Shown: positions 8,426 through 18,503 of the stretch, one piece after another
Numbering within the stretch: the stretch's first letter is position 1
Layout of the letters: every line of letters starts with the position of its first letter
From: Actinomycetospora soli
Lineage (GTDB): Bacteria; Actinomycetota; Actinomycetes; Mycobacteriales; Pseudonocardiaceae
Assembly (NCBI RefSeq): GCF_021026295.1
Contig: NZ_JAJNDA010000013.1
Coordinates: 1 to 64,000, forward strand
Reading direction: 5' to 3'
DNA length: 64,000 nucleotides
The notes under the pieces: generated by a model
Told to the model about the DNA's origin: nothing
Seen by the model: the letters and a program-made list of their open reading frames with translations, nothing else
Databases searched by the model: none
Program-made: the position numbers and the translations under genes

Positions 8426-9604
8426 ATGACCGGCAGATTCCCCGTTGACGAGGCGGACCCGCAGAGCGTCGCGGCGGGTTCCGCGACGGTCGCGGACCCC
8501 CGTGAAGTGGGGCTCGACGGCTCGGACACCTCGTCACACAGCGCGACGAAAAACGGGAACGCCGCTGGTGGCGTGGCAGGGGCCGAGGGTGCTGACGGTG
8601 CCCGCGACACCGCGGAGCTCCCGACGGCGCTCGCCCGGGCCCTGGAGCAGTTCACCGCGCACCTGCGCTACGAGCGGGGGCTCTCGGAGCACACCGTGCG
8701 CGCCTACACCGGCGACGTCTCCGCCGCGCTGCACCACCTCGTGCGGCGCGTGGCCGCCCGCCGCACGGGATCGGCCGGTGGCGGCGTGACGCTGGTCGAT
8801 CTCGACCTCGCGGCGCTGCGGTCGTGGCTCGCGCAGGGCGGGGCGGAGGAGCCGGGCGCGCGGCGGACGGGCACGGCCGACGCCGGACGCCGGCCGGCGC
8901 GGCGCACCACCGTGGCGCGGCGGGCCGCCTCGGTCCGCGCCTTCACCGCGTGGGCCGCCCGCACCGGCCACGCCCCGACCGACGCGGGCGCCCGGCTGGC
9001 CTCGCCGCGGGCGCACCGGACGCTGCCCTCGGTCCTGCGCGCGGACCAGGCCGCCGCGGCGCTGGACAACGCGGCGCGCGGCGCGGCCGAGCGCGACCCG
9101 ATCGCGCTGCGCGACCACCTGCTGCTCGAGCTGCTCTACGCCACCGGGATCCGGGTGTCCGAGCTGTGCGGCCTCGACGTCGACGACGTCGACGACGCGC
9201 GCCGGACGCTGCGTGTGCTCGGGAAGGGCGCGAAGGAGCGCACGGTCGTCTACGGGGCACCGGCCGCGGCCGCGCTCGACGCCTGGCGCGTCGACGGCCG
9301 CCCGCACCTCGCCGTCGCGGGCTCGCCGCCCGCCCTGCTGCTGGGCGCCCGGGGAGGGCGCCTCGACCCGCGGATCGCGCGCGCCGTCGTCCACGACGCG
9401 GCGGGCTCGGTGCCGGGAGCGCCCGACATCGCACCGCACGGGTTGCGCCACTCCGCGGCGACCCACCTGCTCGAAGGGGGAGCGGACCTGAGAAGCGTCC
9501 AGGAGTTGCTCGGACACGCCTCCCCGGCGACGACGCAGCTCTACACCCACGTGACCGCCGACCGTCTGAGGGCCGTTCATGACGCCGCGCATCCCCGAGC
9601 CTGA
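8426..9604 (+). CDS. xerC: Tyrosine recombinase XerC
   Basis: Site-specific recombinase that resolves chromosome dimers at dif with XerD. The product is about 392 aa. An N-terminal extension of about 70 residues rich in Gly/Ala/Asp precedes the SAM-like DNA-binding domain ([19 protein letters not shown]). Catalytic residues are present: Arg243 in TGIRVSEL, Lys in GKGAKERTV, His-x-x-Arg in [13 protein letters not shown], His in [11 protein letters not shown] and Tyr in LYTHVT. ATG 8426 sits 7 nt after the -10 element; ATG 8420 is an alternative. The 3' end overlaps whiG. Confidence 0.93.
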   Translation: MTGRFPVDEADPQSVAAGSATVADPREVGLDGSDTSSHSATKNGNAAGGVAGAEGADGARDTAELPTALARALEQFTAHLRYERGLSEHTVRAYTGDVSAALHHLVRRVAARRTGSAGGGVTLVDLDLAALRSWLAQGGAEEPGARRTGTADAGRRPARRTTVARRAASVRAFTAWAARTGHAPTDAGARLASPRAHRTLPSVLRADQAAAALDNAARGAAERDPIALRDHLLLELLYATGIRVSELCGLDVDDVDDARRTLRVLGKGAKERTVVYGAPAAAALDAWRVDGRPHLAVAGSPPALLLGARGGRLDPRIARAVVHDAAGSVPGAPDIAPHGLRHSAATHLLEGGADLRSVQELLGHASPATTQLYTHVTADRLRAVHDAAHPRA

Positions 9605-10562
9605 GCCGATGCGGTCGACCGCCGCCACGATCGGCAGCACCGCGCGGGCCGTCGCGCCCGCCGCGTACCCCACCTCCCGCCCCGCGCGGGACGTGGCGCT
9701 GCGCCCGCGCCCGACCACGATCCACCCCGGCCAGGGCCCCGACGGCACCGCGCCGGACGAGGAGGCGTTGGTCGAGGCCGGCATCGCGCGTATGTGGGCC
9801 GACTACGCGGAGGCCCCGGACGACCGGGTGGTCCGCGACCGCCTGGTGCTGCACTACGCGCCGCTGGTCAAGTACGTCGCGGGTCGGGTCGGCACGGGCC
9901 TGCCCAGCCACGTCGACGTCGCCGACCTCGTGCAGTGCGGCATCTTCGGGCTGGTCGACGCCATCGAGCGCTTCGAGCCCGACCGCGGCCGCAAGTTCGA
10001 GGTCTACGCGATGCAGCGCATCCGCGGCGCGATCCTCGACGAGCTGCGCTCGCAGGACTGGGTGCCGCGCTCGGTGCGGTCGCGGGCCCGGGAGATCGAG
10101 CGGGCCATCGAGCGCCGCGAGACGCGCGAGCAGCGGTCCTGCAGCGACGCCGAGATCGCCGACGAGCTCGGCATGGAGACCGGCGAACTGCGGTCGACCT
10201 ACGGGCAGATCGCGATGACCAGCGTGGCCGCGCTCGACGAGCTCGTCGCCGCCGGACGGTCGTCGGGCGGGGGCGCCGGGACCGGTGCGGGGGCTCCCTC
10301 GCTCGCGGACTCGCTGCCCGACGCGGCCGCCGAGGACCCCGTCGCCGCCATGGAGTCCCGGGAGACCCGACGTCTGCTCGCGGACGCCATCGGCGGGCTC
10401 GCCGAGCGGGACCGGACGATCGTGGGTCTGTACTACTTCGAGAACCTCACGCTCGCGGAGATCGGGAAGGTCCTGGGCGTCACCGAGTCCCGGGTGTGCC
10501 AGCTGCACACCCGCGCCGTCCTGCGGCTCCGGGCCCGCCTGGCGGAGTCGCACGCCGACTGA
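9579..10562 (+). CDS. whiG: RNA polymerase sigma factor WhiG/FliA type
   Basis: Group 3 sigma-28-type factor of 327 aa. Regions 2 ([39 protein letters not shown]), 3 ([20 protein letters not shown]) and 4 ([20 protein letters not shown]) are all clear. In sporulating actinomycetes WhiG controls early aerial development; no flagellar genes are nearby, so that role fits better than motility. The ATG at 9579 overlaps xerC by 26 bases after a TGAGGG; an ATG at 9609 is an alternative. A strong hairpin follows. Confidence 0.93.
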   Translation: MTPRIPEPEPMRSTAATIGSTARAVAPAAYPTSRPARDVALRPRPTTIHPGQGPDGTAPDEEALVEAGIARMWADYAEAPDDRVVRDRLVLHYAPLVKYVAGRVGTGLPSHVDVADLVQCGIFGLVDAIERFEPDRGRKFEVYAMQRIRGAILDELRSQDWVPRSVRSRAREIERAIERRETREQRSCSDAEIADELGMETGELRSTYGQIAMTSVAALDELVAAGRSSGGGAGTGAGAPSLADSLPDAAAEDPVAAMESRETRRLLADAIGGLAERDRTIVGLYYFENLTLAEIGKVLGVTESRVCQLHTRAVLRLRARLAESHAD

Positions 10563-10588
10563 GGGGCGCTCCGCGAGAGGGACACGAG

Positions 10589-10614
10589 GCAGGTCCCGGG
10601 GCGCCGGGACCTGC
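10589..10614. terminator. Bidirectional terminator whiG / M23 peptidase
   Basis: Perfect 11-bp stem GCAGGTCCCGG / CCGGGACCTGC with a 4-nt loop between two convergent genes. Confidence 0.8.
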
Positions 10615-10648
10615 GTGGTGTGCACCTCGGCGCGGGAGGTCCGGCGGC

Positions 10649-11185
10649 TCACCCCGTCGGCCACAGCCGCGTCCGGCCCAGCCCCACGAGAAGCAACGGG
10701 TCGAGGTACTGCTCCCGGGCGGCGCCCGGAGGGTGCGCCCACCGCAGACCCCAGTGCAGGCACGCGACCGGGCATCCCGCGTGGTCGGGCTCGAGCGTCC
10801 CGAGCACCGTGCCCCGCGCGACCACGGTTCCCACCGGCACCGAGGCGCGGACCGGCTCGTAGGTCGTGCGCAACCCGCCGTCGTGGCGGACCGACACCAC
10901 TCCCCGCCCGGCCAGCATCGCGGCGAACACGACCGTGCCCGCGCCGGCGGCCACCACCGGCGCACCCGGCGTCCCCGTGAGGTCGACGCCCCGGTGGCCC
11001 CGGCCGTAGGGGGTCGGCGGCGGCAGGAACCGCCGCGCCACCCCGCCGCCGGTCGGCGCCCCGGACGACAGGCCCGCGACGGGCCAGCCGAAGGCCCCGA
11101 CCGGGATCGCGGGCAGGTCCGGCTCCGCCCGGGCGGGGCCCGCGACCGCCAGCAGCACCACACCCGCCGTCAGGAACGCGATCAT
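10649..11185 (-). CDS. Secreted M23 family peptidase
   Basis: A 178-aa exported protein. A signal peptide is clear ([20 protein letters not shown], cut before EPDLP), followed by one LytM/M23 domain. The metal-ligand His-x(3)-Asp is in [11 protein letters not shown] and the second motif is CLHWGLRW. It probably cleaves peptidoglycan crosslinks or acts as a cell-wall regulator. The M23 gene between whiG and rpsB is a recurring actinobacterial arrangement. The ATG at 11185 is chosen because it gives a normal signal peptide; the upstream in-frame stretch is repeat DNA. Confidence 0.9.
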   Translation of the reverse strand: MIAFLTAGVVLLAVAGPARAEPDLPAIPVGAFGWPVAGLSSGAPTGGGVARRFLPPPTPYGRGHRGVDLTGTPGAPVVAAGAGTVVFAAMLAGRGVVSVRHDGGLRTTYEPVRASVPVGTVVARGTVLGTLEPDHAGCPVACLHWGLRWAHPPGAAREQYLDPLLLVGLGRTRLWPTG

Positions 11186-11237
11186 CAGCCTCACACGGGC
11201 TCCGACGCACGAGCGCCCGCCGCGGATCCCTCGGGAT

Positions 11238-11296
11238 CGACGATGTGGATTCCCTGGCGTCCAGTGCCAGCAGTGACGCATTGCCCGCACCCGGAG
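11238..11296 (-). repeat. Dispersed ~55-bp intergenic repeat, copy near rpsB
   Basis: Contains TGGCGTCCAGTGCCAGCAGT followed by GACGCATTGC, nearly identical to 32402-32455 (about 42 of 47 positions). It also shares the flanks CGACGATG and CCGGAG with other copies in the window. It lies in the divergent gap between the M23 gene and rpsB. Confidence 0.7.
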
Positions 11297-11328
11297 GGTG
11301 CACCCGCAGGCCGGAACCCGCGTCCGCG

Positions 11329-11334
11329 TAGACT
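11329..11334 (+). promoter_or_regulatory. Candidate -10 of the rpsB promoter
   Basis: TAGACT lies about 190 nt upstream of rpsB and implies a long GC-rich leader (about 11341-11524). No riboswitch class was recognised there. Confidence 0.4.
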
Positions 11335-11524
11335 GCACCTCAGCGGCCCGCCACCGGTGGGTCGACTTCGCGTGCCCCGACGAGCCCGCCCTCGCGCGAG
11401 CCATCACCCGCACACCGAGCGGTCCCCCACCGGGGGATTCGGACCGTGCGGCCGGGGCACCAGGGCGCCGGGCCACCCGGTCCGGCGCGGCAACCGCAGC
11501 AGAGACAGAGGTAGTACGACCACC

Positions 11525-12550
11525 ATGGCCGTCGTCACCATGCGACAGCTGCTGGACTCGGGTGTCCACTTCGGACACCAGACCCGGCGCTGGAACCCCA
11601 AGATGCGTCGCTTCATCTTCACCGAGCGCAACGGCATCTACATCATCGACCTGCAGCAGACGCTGTCCTACGTGGACCGCGCCTACGACTTCGTGAAGCA
11701 GACCGTCGCCCACGGCGGCACGGTGCTCTTCGTCGGCACGAAGAAGCAGGCCCAGGAGGCCATCTCCGAGCAGGCCGACCGCGTGGGGATGCCCTACGTG
11801 AACCAGCGCTGGCTGGGCGGCATGCTCACGAACTTCCAGACGGTGCACAAGCGTCTGACCCGCCTCAAGGAGCTCGAGGCGATGGAGCAGAGCGGGGGCT
11901 TCGAGGGTCGCACCAAGAAGGAGATCCTCATGCTCACCCGTGAGCACGAGAAGCTCGAGAAGACCCTCGGCGGTATCCGCGACATGGCCCGCGTCCCGAG
12001 CGCGGTGTGGATCGTGGACACCAAGAAGGAGCACATCGCGGTCGGCGAGGCCCGGAAGCTCAACATCCCGGTCGTCGCCATCCTCGACACGAACTGCGAC
12101 CCGGATGAGGTCGACTACCCGATCCCGGGCAACGACGACGCGATCCGCTCGGCCGCCCTGCTCACCAAGGTCGTCGCCGAGGCGTGCGCCGAGGGCTTCC
12201 GCGCCCGCGGCCAGCGCCAGAGCGGCACCGAGGACGAGCCGGCCGCGGACGCCCAGGCCGAGCGCGACTTCGCGCCGGTCGGCGGCGACGGCGCCTCCGC
12301 CCCGGAGAGCCTGCCGACGAACTCCGCGGTCGACGCCCCCGGCGACGCCCCGGTGGCCAGCCCCGAGGCCGAGGTGCACACCGACGCCCACCAGTCCACC
12401 CAGGGCTCGCAGAACCGCAGCCCGGGCGGGCCGGACCGTCCCGAGCGCACCGCCGGGGTGGCCGACTCCGACGGCACCGGCTCGGACGACAACGCGATCG
12501 ACGCGGCGCCGGCCGCCGGGACCCCCGAGAACGGCCAGGCCAGCCGCTGA
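11525..12550 (+). CDS. rpsB: 30S ribosomal protein S2 with long acidic C-terminal tail
   Basis: Small-subunit protein that binds late in 30S assembly. The first 230 residues are typical S2 ([50 protein letters not shown]). The 341-aa product carries about 100 extra residues after the core that are rich in Asp, Ala, Pro, Gly and Ser and look disordered. Actinobacterial S2 proteins often have some tail, but this one is long. The ATG follows AGAGGTAG. A hairpin separates it from tsf. Confidence 0.97.
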   Translation: MAVVTMRQLLDSGVHFGHQTRRWNPKMRRFIFTERNGIYIIDLQQTLSYVDRAYDFVKQTVAHGGTVLFVGTKKQAQEAISEQADRVGMPYVNQRWLGGMLTNFQTVHKRLTRLKELEAMEQSGGFEGRTKKEILMLTREHEKLEKTLGGIRDMARVPSAVWIVDTKKEHIAVGEARKLNIPVVAILDTNCDPDEVDYPIPGNDDAIRSAALLTKVVAEACAEGFRARGQRQSGTEDEPAADAQAERDFAPVGGDGASAPESLPTNSAVDAPGDAPVASPEAEVHTDAHQSTQGSQNRSPGGPDRPERTAGVADSDGTGSDDNAIDAAPAAGTPENGQASR

Positions 12551-12557
12551 CACCCCT

Positions 12558-12591
12558 CCCGACGGCAGGTGCAGGCGCACCTGCCGTCGGG
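12558..12591 (+). terminator. Strong hairpin between rpsB and tsf
   Basis: Perfect 15-bp stem CCCGACGGCAGGTGC / GCACCTGCCGTCGGG with a 4-nt loop. It lies between two genes usually co-transcribed, so it may attenuate or stabilise rather than fully terminate. Confidence 0.75.
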
Positions 12592-12623
12592 AACCAGCCA
12601 CCAGAACCGAGGACAGGAACACG

Positions 12624-13439
12624 ATGGCGAACTACACCGCCGCCGACGTGAAGAAGCTCCGTGAGGCCACCGGCTCCGGGATGATGGACTGCAAGAAGGC
12701 GCTCGAGGAGAACGACGGCGACTTCGACAAGGCCATCGAGGCGCTGCGCATCAAGGGCGCCAAGGACGTCGGCAAGCGCGCCGGCCGCGCGACCGCCAAC
12801 GGCATCGTCGCCGCCCGCGACGGCTCGATGATCGAGCTGAACTCCGAGACCGACTTCGTCGCGAAGAACGCCGACTTCATCCAGCTCGGCGAGGACATCC
12901 TCGGCGTCGCGATCGCCGAGAAGGCCACCGACGTCGAGGCCCTGAAGGCCGCGAAGCTCGGCGACGGCACCGTCGACGAGGCCGTCCAGGCCCTCTCCGC
13001 GCGCATCGGCGAGAAGCTCGAGCTGCGCCGGGTCATCACCCTCGACGGCCCGACCGCGACCTACCTGCACCGCCGCTCGTCGGACCTCCCGCCCGCGATC
13101 GGCGTGCTCGTGGCCTACTCCGGCTCCGACGAGGACGCCGCCCGCGGCGCGGCCATGCAGGTCGCCGCGGCCCGCCCGCTCTACACCACGCGCGAGGAGG
13201 TGCCGTCCGACGTCGTCGAGGGCGAGCGCCGCGTCGCCGAGGCCACCGCGCGCGAGGAGGGCAAGCCCGAGAAGATCATCGACAAGATCGTCGAGGGTCG
13301 GCTCAACGGCTACTACAAGGACACGGTCCTGCTCGAGCAGGACTCGGTGTCGGTCGACAAGAAGTCGGTCGGCGCGGTGCTGAAGGACGCGGGCGTCGAC
13401 GTCCGCACCTTCGCCCGCTTCGAGGTCGGCCAGGCCTGA
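12624..13439 (+). CDS. tsf: Elongation factor Ts
   Basis: Nucleotide exchange factor for EF-Tu. The 271-aa product has the N-terminal UBA-like domain ([27 protein letters not shown]), the core signature [13 protein letters not shown], and the C-terminal dimerisation region ending [13 protein letters not shown]. The ATG follows a GAGGACAGGAAC site. A 16-bp terminator-like hairpin follows immediately. Confidence 0.98.
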   Translation: MANYTAADVKKLREATGSGMMDCKKALEENDGDFDKAIEALRIKGAKDVGKRAGRATANGIVAARDGSMIELNSETDFVAKNADFIQLGEDILGVAIAEKATDVEALKAAKLGDGTVDEAVQALSARIGEKLELRRVITLDGPTATYLHRRSSDLPPAIGVLVAYSGSDEDAARGAAMQVAAARPLYTTREEVPSDVVEGERRVAEATAREEGKPEKIIDKIVEGRLNGYYKDTVLLEQDSVSVDKKSVGAVLKDAGVDVRTFARFEVGQA

Positions 13440-13448
13440 CGCAGTTCC

Positions 13449-13485
13449 CGACGCCGGGCCGGTGACACCCACCGGCCCGGCGTCG
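13449..13485 (+). terminator. Terminator after tsf
   Basis: Perfect 16-bp stem starting CGACGCCGGGCCGGTG with a 5-nt loop, followed by TT. It is among the strongest hairpins in the window. Confidence 0.8.
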
Positions 13486-13530
13486 TTCGCAGTTCCGCAG
13501 GGGCCGCCAGCGCACGAGGGGAGATCGACC

Positions 13531-14292
13531 GTGACGGGCACCGTCGAGGCCGAACGCACGGGCAGCTGGACGGCGGGGCCGACCCGCCGGGTCCTGCTCA
13601 AGCTGGGCGGCGAGATGTTCGGCGGGGGCGGCGTCGGCGTCGACCCGACCGTCGTGTCCACCGTGGCCCGCCAGATCGCCGAGGTCGTCACCTCCGGCGT
13701 GCAGATCGCCGTGGTCATCGGCGGCGGCAACTTCTTCCGCGGCGAGGAGCTCTCCCAGGCCGGGATGCAGCGCCAGCGCAGCGACTACATGGGCATGCTC
13801 GGCACGGTGATGAACTGCCTCGCGCTGCAGGACTTCCTCGAGCGCGAGCACCACATCGACACGCGCGTGCAGACCGCCATCACGATGGGCCAGGTCGCCG
13901 AGGCGTACATCCCGCGGCGCGCGATGCGCCACCTCGAGAAGGGCCGCGTCGTCATCTTCGGCGCCGGGGTGGGCATGCCCTACTTCTCCACCGACACCAC
14001 CGCCGCGCAGCGCGCCCTCGAGATCGAGTGCGAGATGGTGCTGCTGGCCAAGGGCGTCGACGGCGTCTTCACCGCCGACCCCAAGGTCGACCCGACGGCC
14101 ACCATGTACACGGAGATCACCCACCGCGAGGTCCTGGAGAAGGGCCTCAAGGTCGCCGACGCCACCGCGTTCAGCCTGTGCATGGACAACCAGATGCCGA
14201 TCATGGTGTTCAACCTGCTGGTCGAGGGGAACATCGCCCGGGCGGTCCGGGGTGAGAGGATCGGCACGCTGGTCCACACCCCGGCGTCCTGA
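13531..14292 (+). CDS. pyrH: UMP kinase
   Basis: Phosphorylates UMP to UDP with ATP. The 253-aa amino-acid-kinase-fold protein has [25 protein letters not shown], the NMP-binding stretch [37 protein letters not shown], and [16 protein letters not shown]. The GTG at 13531 follows GAGGGG; upstream in-frame codons read through the tsf terminator and are unlikely to be coding. frr is 12 bp downstream. Confidence 0.97.
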   Translation: MTGTVEAERTGSWTAGPTRRVLLKLGGEMFGGGGVGVDPTVVSTVARQIAEVVTSGVQIAVVIGGGNFFRGEELSQAGMQRQRSDYMGMLGTVMNCLALQDFLEREHHIDTRVQTAITMGQVAEAYIPRRAMRHLEKGRVVIFGAGVGMPYFSTDTTAAQRALEIECEMVLLAKGVDGVFTADPKVDPTATMYTEITHREVLEKGLKVADATAFSLCMDNQMPIMVFNLLVEGNIARAVRGERIGTLVHTPAS

Positions 14293-14304
14293 GAGGAGCC
14301 CACA

Positions 14305-14862
14305 GTGATCGACGAGACCCTCCTCGACGCCGAGGAGAAGATGGAGAAGTCGGTCGACGCCGCCCGCGCCGATCTGCAGGGCGTGCGCACCGGGCGGGCG
14401 AGCCCGGCGATGTTCAACCGCATCCAGGTCGAGTACTACGGCGCCTACACGCCGCTGCCCCAGCTCGCCTCGGTGAGCGTGCCCGAGGCGCGGATGGCGG
14501 TCGTCAAGCCGTACGACCAGAGCTCCCTGGGCGTGATGGAGCGCGCGATCCGCGACTCCGACCTCGGCGTGAACCCGTCCAACGACGGCACGATCATCCG
14601 CGTGATCTTCCCGGAGCTCTCCGAGGAACGGCGCCGCGAGATGGTCAAGGTCGCGCGCAGCAAGGGCGAGGACGCCCGCGTCTCGATCCGCAGCGTGCGG
14701 CGTACCGCGATGACCGAGCTGCAGCGCATCGTCAAGGACGGCGAGGCCGGCGAGGACGAGGTGGCCCGGGCCGAGAAGGAGCTCGAGGCGACCACCGCGA
14801 CCTACATCGCGAAGATCGAGGACATGGTCAAGTCCAAGGAAGCCGAGCTGCTCGAGGTCTGA
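14305..14862 (+). CDS. frr: Ribosome recycling factor
   Basis: Works with EF-G to split ribosomes after termination. The 185-aa product has the full family length, with [20 protein letters not shown], the two-domain pattern, and [10 protein letters not shown]. The GTG start follows GAGAGGAG by 6 nt. It sits in a pyrH-frr-cdsA run. Confidence 0.98.
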   Translation: MIDETLLDAEEKMEKSVDAARADLQGVRTGRASPAMFNRIQVEYYGAYTPLPQLASVSVPEARMAVVKPYDQSSLGVMERAIRDSDLGVNPSNDGTIIRVIFPELSEERRREMVKVARSKGEDARVSIRSVRRTAMTELQRIVKDGEAGEDEVARAEKELEATTATYIAKIEDMVKSKEAELLEV

Positions 14863-14891
14863 GCGGGCGCGGAGCGGAAGGGACGCGGGCG

Positions 14892-15761
14892 GTGGCTGAG
14901 GACGTGGCGGTCCCGACGGGCGACGCCAGGGCGGGTGGCTCCTCCTCCCGTGCCGGGCGCAACCTCCCGCTCGCCATCGGGGTCGGCCTCGCCATGGGCG
15001 CGGTCATCCTGGTCTCGCTGCTCACGGTCCGGCAGACCTGGATCGCGATCGTCGCGGTGTGCGCGGCGATCGGCATCTGGGAGGTCTTCGGGGCGCTGAA
15101 CCGCGCCGCGGGCATCCGGCTCTCCCGCGTCCCGGTGCTCCTCGGCGGCCAGGCGATGATCTGGCTCTCGTGGCCCTTCGGGTCCGAGGGCATCCTCGGG
15201 GCCCTCGTCGTGACGGTGCTCGGGTGCTTCATCTGGCGGATGCGGCTCGGCGCGGCGGGCTTCGTGCGCGACGTCGGCGCCTCGATGCTCGTCCTGGTCT
15301 GGATCCCGATGTGCATGGCGTTCGGCGCCATGCTCGTGGTGCCCTCCGACGGCACCGCGCGGGTGCTGACCTTCCTCGTCATCGTCATCTGCTCGGACAC
15401 CGGCGGCTACGCGGCCGGCGTGCTGTTCGGCAAGCACCCGATGGCGCCGAAGGTCAGCCCGAAGAAGTCGTGGGAGGGCCTCGCGGGCTCGATGGTCCTC
15501 GGCGCCACCGGGGCCTCGCTGTGCGTCGCGTTCCTGCTCGACTCCGCGTGGTGGTACGGCCTGGTCCTCGGTCCGGTCCTCGTGGTCACCGCGGTGATCG
15601 GCGACCTCGTGGAGTCCCTGGTCAAGCGGGACCTGGGCATCAAGGACATGGGCCAGACGATCCCCGGCCACGGCGGTCTGATGGAACGTCTCGACTCGCT
15701 GGTCACCTCCGCCCCGGTGGCCTGGCTGCTGCTGTTCGTGTTCCTGCCCTACGCGACCTGA
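14892..15761 (+). CDS. cdsA: Phosphatidate cytidylyltransferase
   Basis: Makes CDP-diacylglycerol from phosphatidic acid and CTP in the membrane, the branch point for phospholipids. The 289-aa polytopic protein has about eight hydrophobic segments. The C-terminal signature is clear: VSPKKSWEGLAGSM and GDLVESLVKRDLGIKDMGQT, followed by IPGHGGLMERLDSL. GTG 14892 follows GGAAGGGAC. Its stop overlaps the following methyltransferase start. Confidence 0.96.
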   Translation: MAEDVAVPTGDARAGGSSSRAGRNLPLAIGVGLAMGAVILVSLLTVRQTWIAIVAVCAAIGIWEVFGALNRAAGIRLSRVPVLLGGQAMIWLSWPFGSEGILGALVVTVLGCFIWRMRLGAAGFVRDVGASMLVLVWIPMCMAFGAMLVVPSDGTARVLTFLVIVICSDTGGYAAGVLFGKHPMAPKVSPKKSWEGLAGSMVLGATGASLCVAFLLDSAWWYGLVLGPVLVVTAVIGDLVESLVKRDLGIKDMGQTIPGHGGLMERLDSLVTSAPVAWLLLFVFLPYAT

Positions 15762-16474
15762 TGACGTTCCCAGGGGTCGCCGAGAGCCCCAACATCTGGC
15801 GCTGGCCCGACGTCTACGAGGCCGAGAACGCGGCCCAGGACGCGACCGGGGCGCTGTGGGAGGCCCTCGAGGCGGGCGTCGACCTCTCCGGCGACGTGCT
15901 CGACGTCGGGTGCGGCGACGGTTACCACCTGCCGCGGTTCGCGACGACGGCGCGGTCGGTCACGGGGGTCGAGCCCCATCCGCCGCTGGTGGCGCGGGCG
16001 CGCGCCCGGTGCGCGGAGCTGCCGTCGGTGTCGGTGGTGGGCGGGAGCGCGGCCGCGCTGCCGCTGCCGGACGCCTCGGTCGACGTGGTCCACGCCCGCA
16101 CCGCGTACTTCTTCGGGCCCGGCTGCGAGCCCGGTCTCGCCGAGGCCGACCGGGTGCTGCGGCCCGGCGGGGCGCTCGTCGTCGTCGACCTCGACGCCCG
16201 CCGGCACTCCTACGGTGCCTGGATGCGTGCGTCCGCGCCCGGCTACGACCCGCTGGCGGCGGAGCGCTTCTTCACGGCCCAGGGCTTCTCGACGCGCCGC
16301 GTGGACACGCTGTGGCGCTTCCCCGACCGCGCGACGATGGCCGCGGTGCTGCGGATCGAGTTCACGCCGGCCGTCGCCGACCGGGCCGTGAGCGGGACGA
16401 CGGGGCTCGCGCTGCCGGTGGCGTACCGGATCCACGTGCGGCACCGGCCGTCCGGGCTGCTGCCGGGTCGCTGA
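15761..16474 (+). CDS. Class I SAM-dependent methyltransferase
   Basis: A 237-aa methyltransferase of unknown substrate. Motif I is VLDVGCGDGYH (about residues 48-58), the acidic residue ending strand 2 is in VTGVEPHPP, and the later motifs are LPDASVDVVHART and VLRPGGALVVVDLDA. It resembles the Methyltransf_11 group. The ATG directly overlaps the cdsA stop, so it is probably co-translated with cdsA, though no functional link to lipids can be shown. Confidence 0.88.
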   Translation: MTFPGVAESPNIWRWPDVYEAENAAQDATGALWEALEAGVDLSGDVLDVGCGDGYHLPRFATTARSVTGVEPHPPLVARARARCAELPSVSVVGGSAAALPLPDASVDVVHARTAYFFGPGCEPGLAEADRVLRPGGALVVVDLDARRHSYGAWMRASAPGYDPLAAERFFTAQGFSTRRVDTLWRFPDRATMAAVLRIEFTPAVADRAVSGTTGLALPVAYRIHVRHRPSGLLPGR

Positions 16475-16565
16475 GCCCGGGCCCGCGCGTCAGCGGCGCC
16501 ACACGACGGCCACCGGCAGGCCCTCCCACGTCGGCGACACACCGGACGCAGCTACCGTGGAGGGC

Positions 16566-17261
16566 GTGTCGTACCCCCATCCCGGCCAGCGACCCGGTGA
16601 CCCGTACCGCGGTGGTGGCTTCCCGGCTCCGGGGCGTCGCGGACCGGCCGGTCCGCCGCCCGGGTCGTACGGTCCGCCCCCCGGCTCCTCGCGCGGGCGG
16701 CCGCCGTCGTCGAGCGGCCGCGGCCCGGGTGGCCGCTCCGTGCGGCTCGACCCGGTGCTGGTGGAGTGCCTCGTCGGGGTCGCCTGGCTGACGGTGGGGA
16801 CGCTCGGGCTCGGCGCCGACGGCGCCGGCACGCTGCTGCTCGCCGTCGGGATCGCCGGGGTCGTCGTGATCCTCGTCGAGAACCGGCGGCGCGGCTCGCA
16901 CCCGTTCGACGGCGCGCGGTCGGCCGACCTGCTGCGCTTCGGCGGCATCGCGGTCGGCGCGATCATCCTGGTGTCGGTGCTGCTCGGCCTCGTCTCGTGG
17001 TCGGAGGCGGCGCCGGGCGTCGCCGCCGTGATCACCGGCGGGGCGTTCCTGGCCCTGGCGCGCTCGACCGGGCAGCGCCCGACGCAGTGGCTCGGGGTCG
17101 CGTTGGCGGCGCTCGGGGTGCTCGCGGCGATCATCAGCACGCAGGAGGCCTCGGGCTTCGTCTCGCAGGGTCTGCTCGGGCTGCTGTGCGGGGTGCTGGT
17201 GCCGCTCTCGGCCGCCGACCGGATCGGTCTGTTGGAGTCGCTGCGGGACCGGGTCCGATGA
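16566..17261 (+). CDS. Membrane protein with Pro/Gly-rich N-terminus
   Basis: Unrecognised 231-aa protein. Residues 1-60 are a cytoplasmic-type Pro/Gly/Arg tail. About six hydrophobic segments follow from residue 65 ([54 protein letters not shown] and others). The GTG at 16566 is 7 nt after TACCGT, a leaderless arrangement; a GTG at 16557 lies inside that -10 element. Its stop overlaps rlmN as ATGA. This N-terminal style resembles actinobacterial phage-shock PspC/LiaF-like proteins, but no domain is certain. Confidence 0.75.
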   Translation: MSYPHPGQRPGDPYRGGGFPAPGRRGPAGPPPGSYGPPPGSSRGRPPSSSGRGPGGRSVRLDPVLVECLVGVAWLTVGTLGLGADGAGTLLLAVGIAGVVVILVENRRRGSHPFDGARSADLLRFGGIAVGAIILVSVLLGLVSWSEAAPGVAAVITGGAFLALARSTGQRPTQWLGVALAALGVLAAIISTQEASGFVSQGLLGLLCGVLVPLSAADRIGLLESLRDRVR

Positions 17262-18496
17262 GTGCGGGAGACGGAGCGCAGCGGAGCTCGACCATCGACG
17301 CGGGAGACGGAGCGCAGCGGAGCTCGACCATCGACGCGGGAGACGGAGCGCAGCGGAGCTCGACCGTGGACGCGGGAGACGGAGCGCTGCCGGTCCTGTC
17401 GCTCTCCGGCACGGGGACGCGGCGCACCCGCCCGCCGCGGCACTTCGCCGACCTCGAGCCCGACGAGCGCAAGGCCGCCGTCACCGAGCTGGGCCTGCCG
17501 GGGTTCCGGGCCGACCAGATCGCCCGGCAGTACTACGCCCGCCTGGAGGCCGACCCGGCGGCGATGACGGACCTGCCGGCGGCCGCGCGGGAGACCGCCG
17601 CGGCCCTCTTCCCGCACCTCTTCGAGCCCGCCTCCGTGGTCGACTGCGACGGCGGCGCCACGCGCAAGACGCTGTGGAAGGCCGCCGACGGGGCGCTCGT
17701 CGAGAGCGTGCTGATGGGCTACCAGGACCGCGCGACGGTCTGCATCTCCAGTCAGGCCGGCTGCGGCATGGCGTGTCCGTTCTGCGCCACCGGCCAGGGC
17801 GGTCTGCAGCGGAACATGTCGACGGCGGAGATCGTCGAGCAGGTCCGGTCCGCCGCGGCCGCGGCGCGCGACGGTGCCCTCGGGGACGGCGTCCCGGCGC
17901 GCCTCTCGAACGTGGTGTTCATGGGGATGGGGGAGCCCCTCGCGAACTACCGGCGGGTGGTCGACGCCGTCCACCGCATCTGCGACGCCCCGCCCGCGGG
18001 TCTGGGGATCAGTCAGCGGTCGGTGACGGTCTCGACGGTCGGGCTCGTCCCGGCGATCCACCGTCTCGCCGACGAGGGACTCCAGGTCACGCTGGCGGTC
18101 AGCCTGCACACGCCCGACGACGAGCTGCGCGACACGCTCGTCCCGGTCAACACCCGCTGGCCGGTGCGGGAGGTGTTCGAGGCGGCGCGGCACTACGCCG
18201 ACGTCACCGGGCGCCGCGTGTCGATCGAGTACGCGCTGATCCGCGACGTCAACGACCAGCCGTGGCGCGCGGACCTGCTCGCCAAGCTCGCGTCGCAGCA
18301 CCTCGGCCGGCTCGTGCACGTCAACCTCATCCCGCTCAACCCCACCCCGGGCTCGAAGTGGGACGCGAGCCCGGCGCCGGTGCAGGCGGAGTTCGTGCGG
18401 CGGGTGCGCAACGGCGGGGTGGCGTGCACGGTCCGCGACACGCGGGGGCGCGAGATCGCCGCCGCGTGCGGGCAGCTGGCCGCGACCGGGGGATGA
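17258..18496 (+). CDS. rlmN: 23S rRNA/tRNA adenine C2-methyltransferase RlmN
   Basis: Radical-SAM enzyme that methylates C2 of A2503 in 23S rRNA and A37 in some tRNAs. The 412-aa product has the cluster motif CGMACPFC, the family stretch [16 protein letters not shown], and the C-terminal catalytic Cys in [20 protein letters not shown]. The first 42 residues are not conserved and consist of a tandem 12-residue repeat ([12 protein letters not shown]) before the usual LSLSG start of the family. ATG 17258 overlaps the preceding stop. Confidence 0.95.
   Translation: MSAGDGAQRSSTIDAGDGAQRSSTIDAGDGAQRSSTVDAGDGALPVLSLSGTGTRRTRPPRHFADLEPDERKAAVTELGLPGFRADQIARQYYARLEADPAAMTDLPAAARETAAALFPHLFEPASVVDCDGGATRKTLWKAADGALVESVLMGYQDRATVCISSQAGCGMACPFCATGQGGLQRNMSTAEIVEQVRSAAAAARDGALGDGVPARLSNVVFMGMGEPLANYRRVVDAVHRICDAPPAGLGISQRSVTVSTVGLVPAIHRLADEGLQVTLAVSLHTPDDELRDTLVPVNTRWPVREVFEAARHYADVTGRRVSIEYALIRDVNDQPWRADLLAKLASQHLGRLVHVNLIPLNPTPGSKWDASPAPVQAEFVRRVRNGGVACTVRDTRGREIAAACGQLAATGG
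17262..17391 (+). repeat. Tandem 36-bp repeat at the 5' end of rlmN
   Basis: Three full units beginning GCGGGAGACGGAGCGCAGCG plus a partial fourth, nearly identical at the DNA level. They are in frame and encode [12 protein letters not shown] (the third reads STVD). Identity at codon third positions points to recent expansion. Confidence 0.9.
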
Positions 18497-18503
18497 TCAC
18501 GCG

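Noticed and set aside
11341..11524. Riboswitch or ribosomal-protein leader upstream of rpsB
   Set aside because: The leader is GC-rich and can fold, but no known conserved leader motif was recognised.
9794..11524. Long open frame running into rpsB and other long opposite-strand frames such as 2039-3649 and 27523-30774
   Set aside because: These are high-GC shadow frames with Arg/Gly/Pro/His-rich translations and no recognisable domains, antisense to or offset from clear genes.
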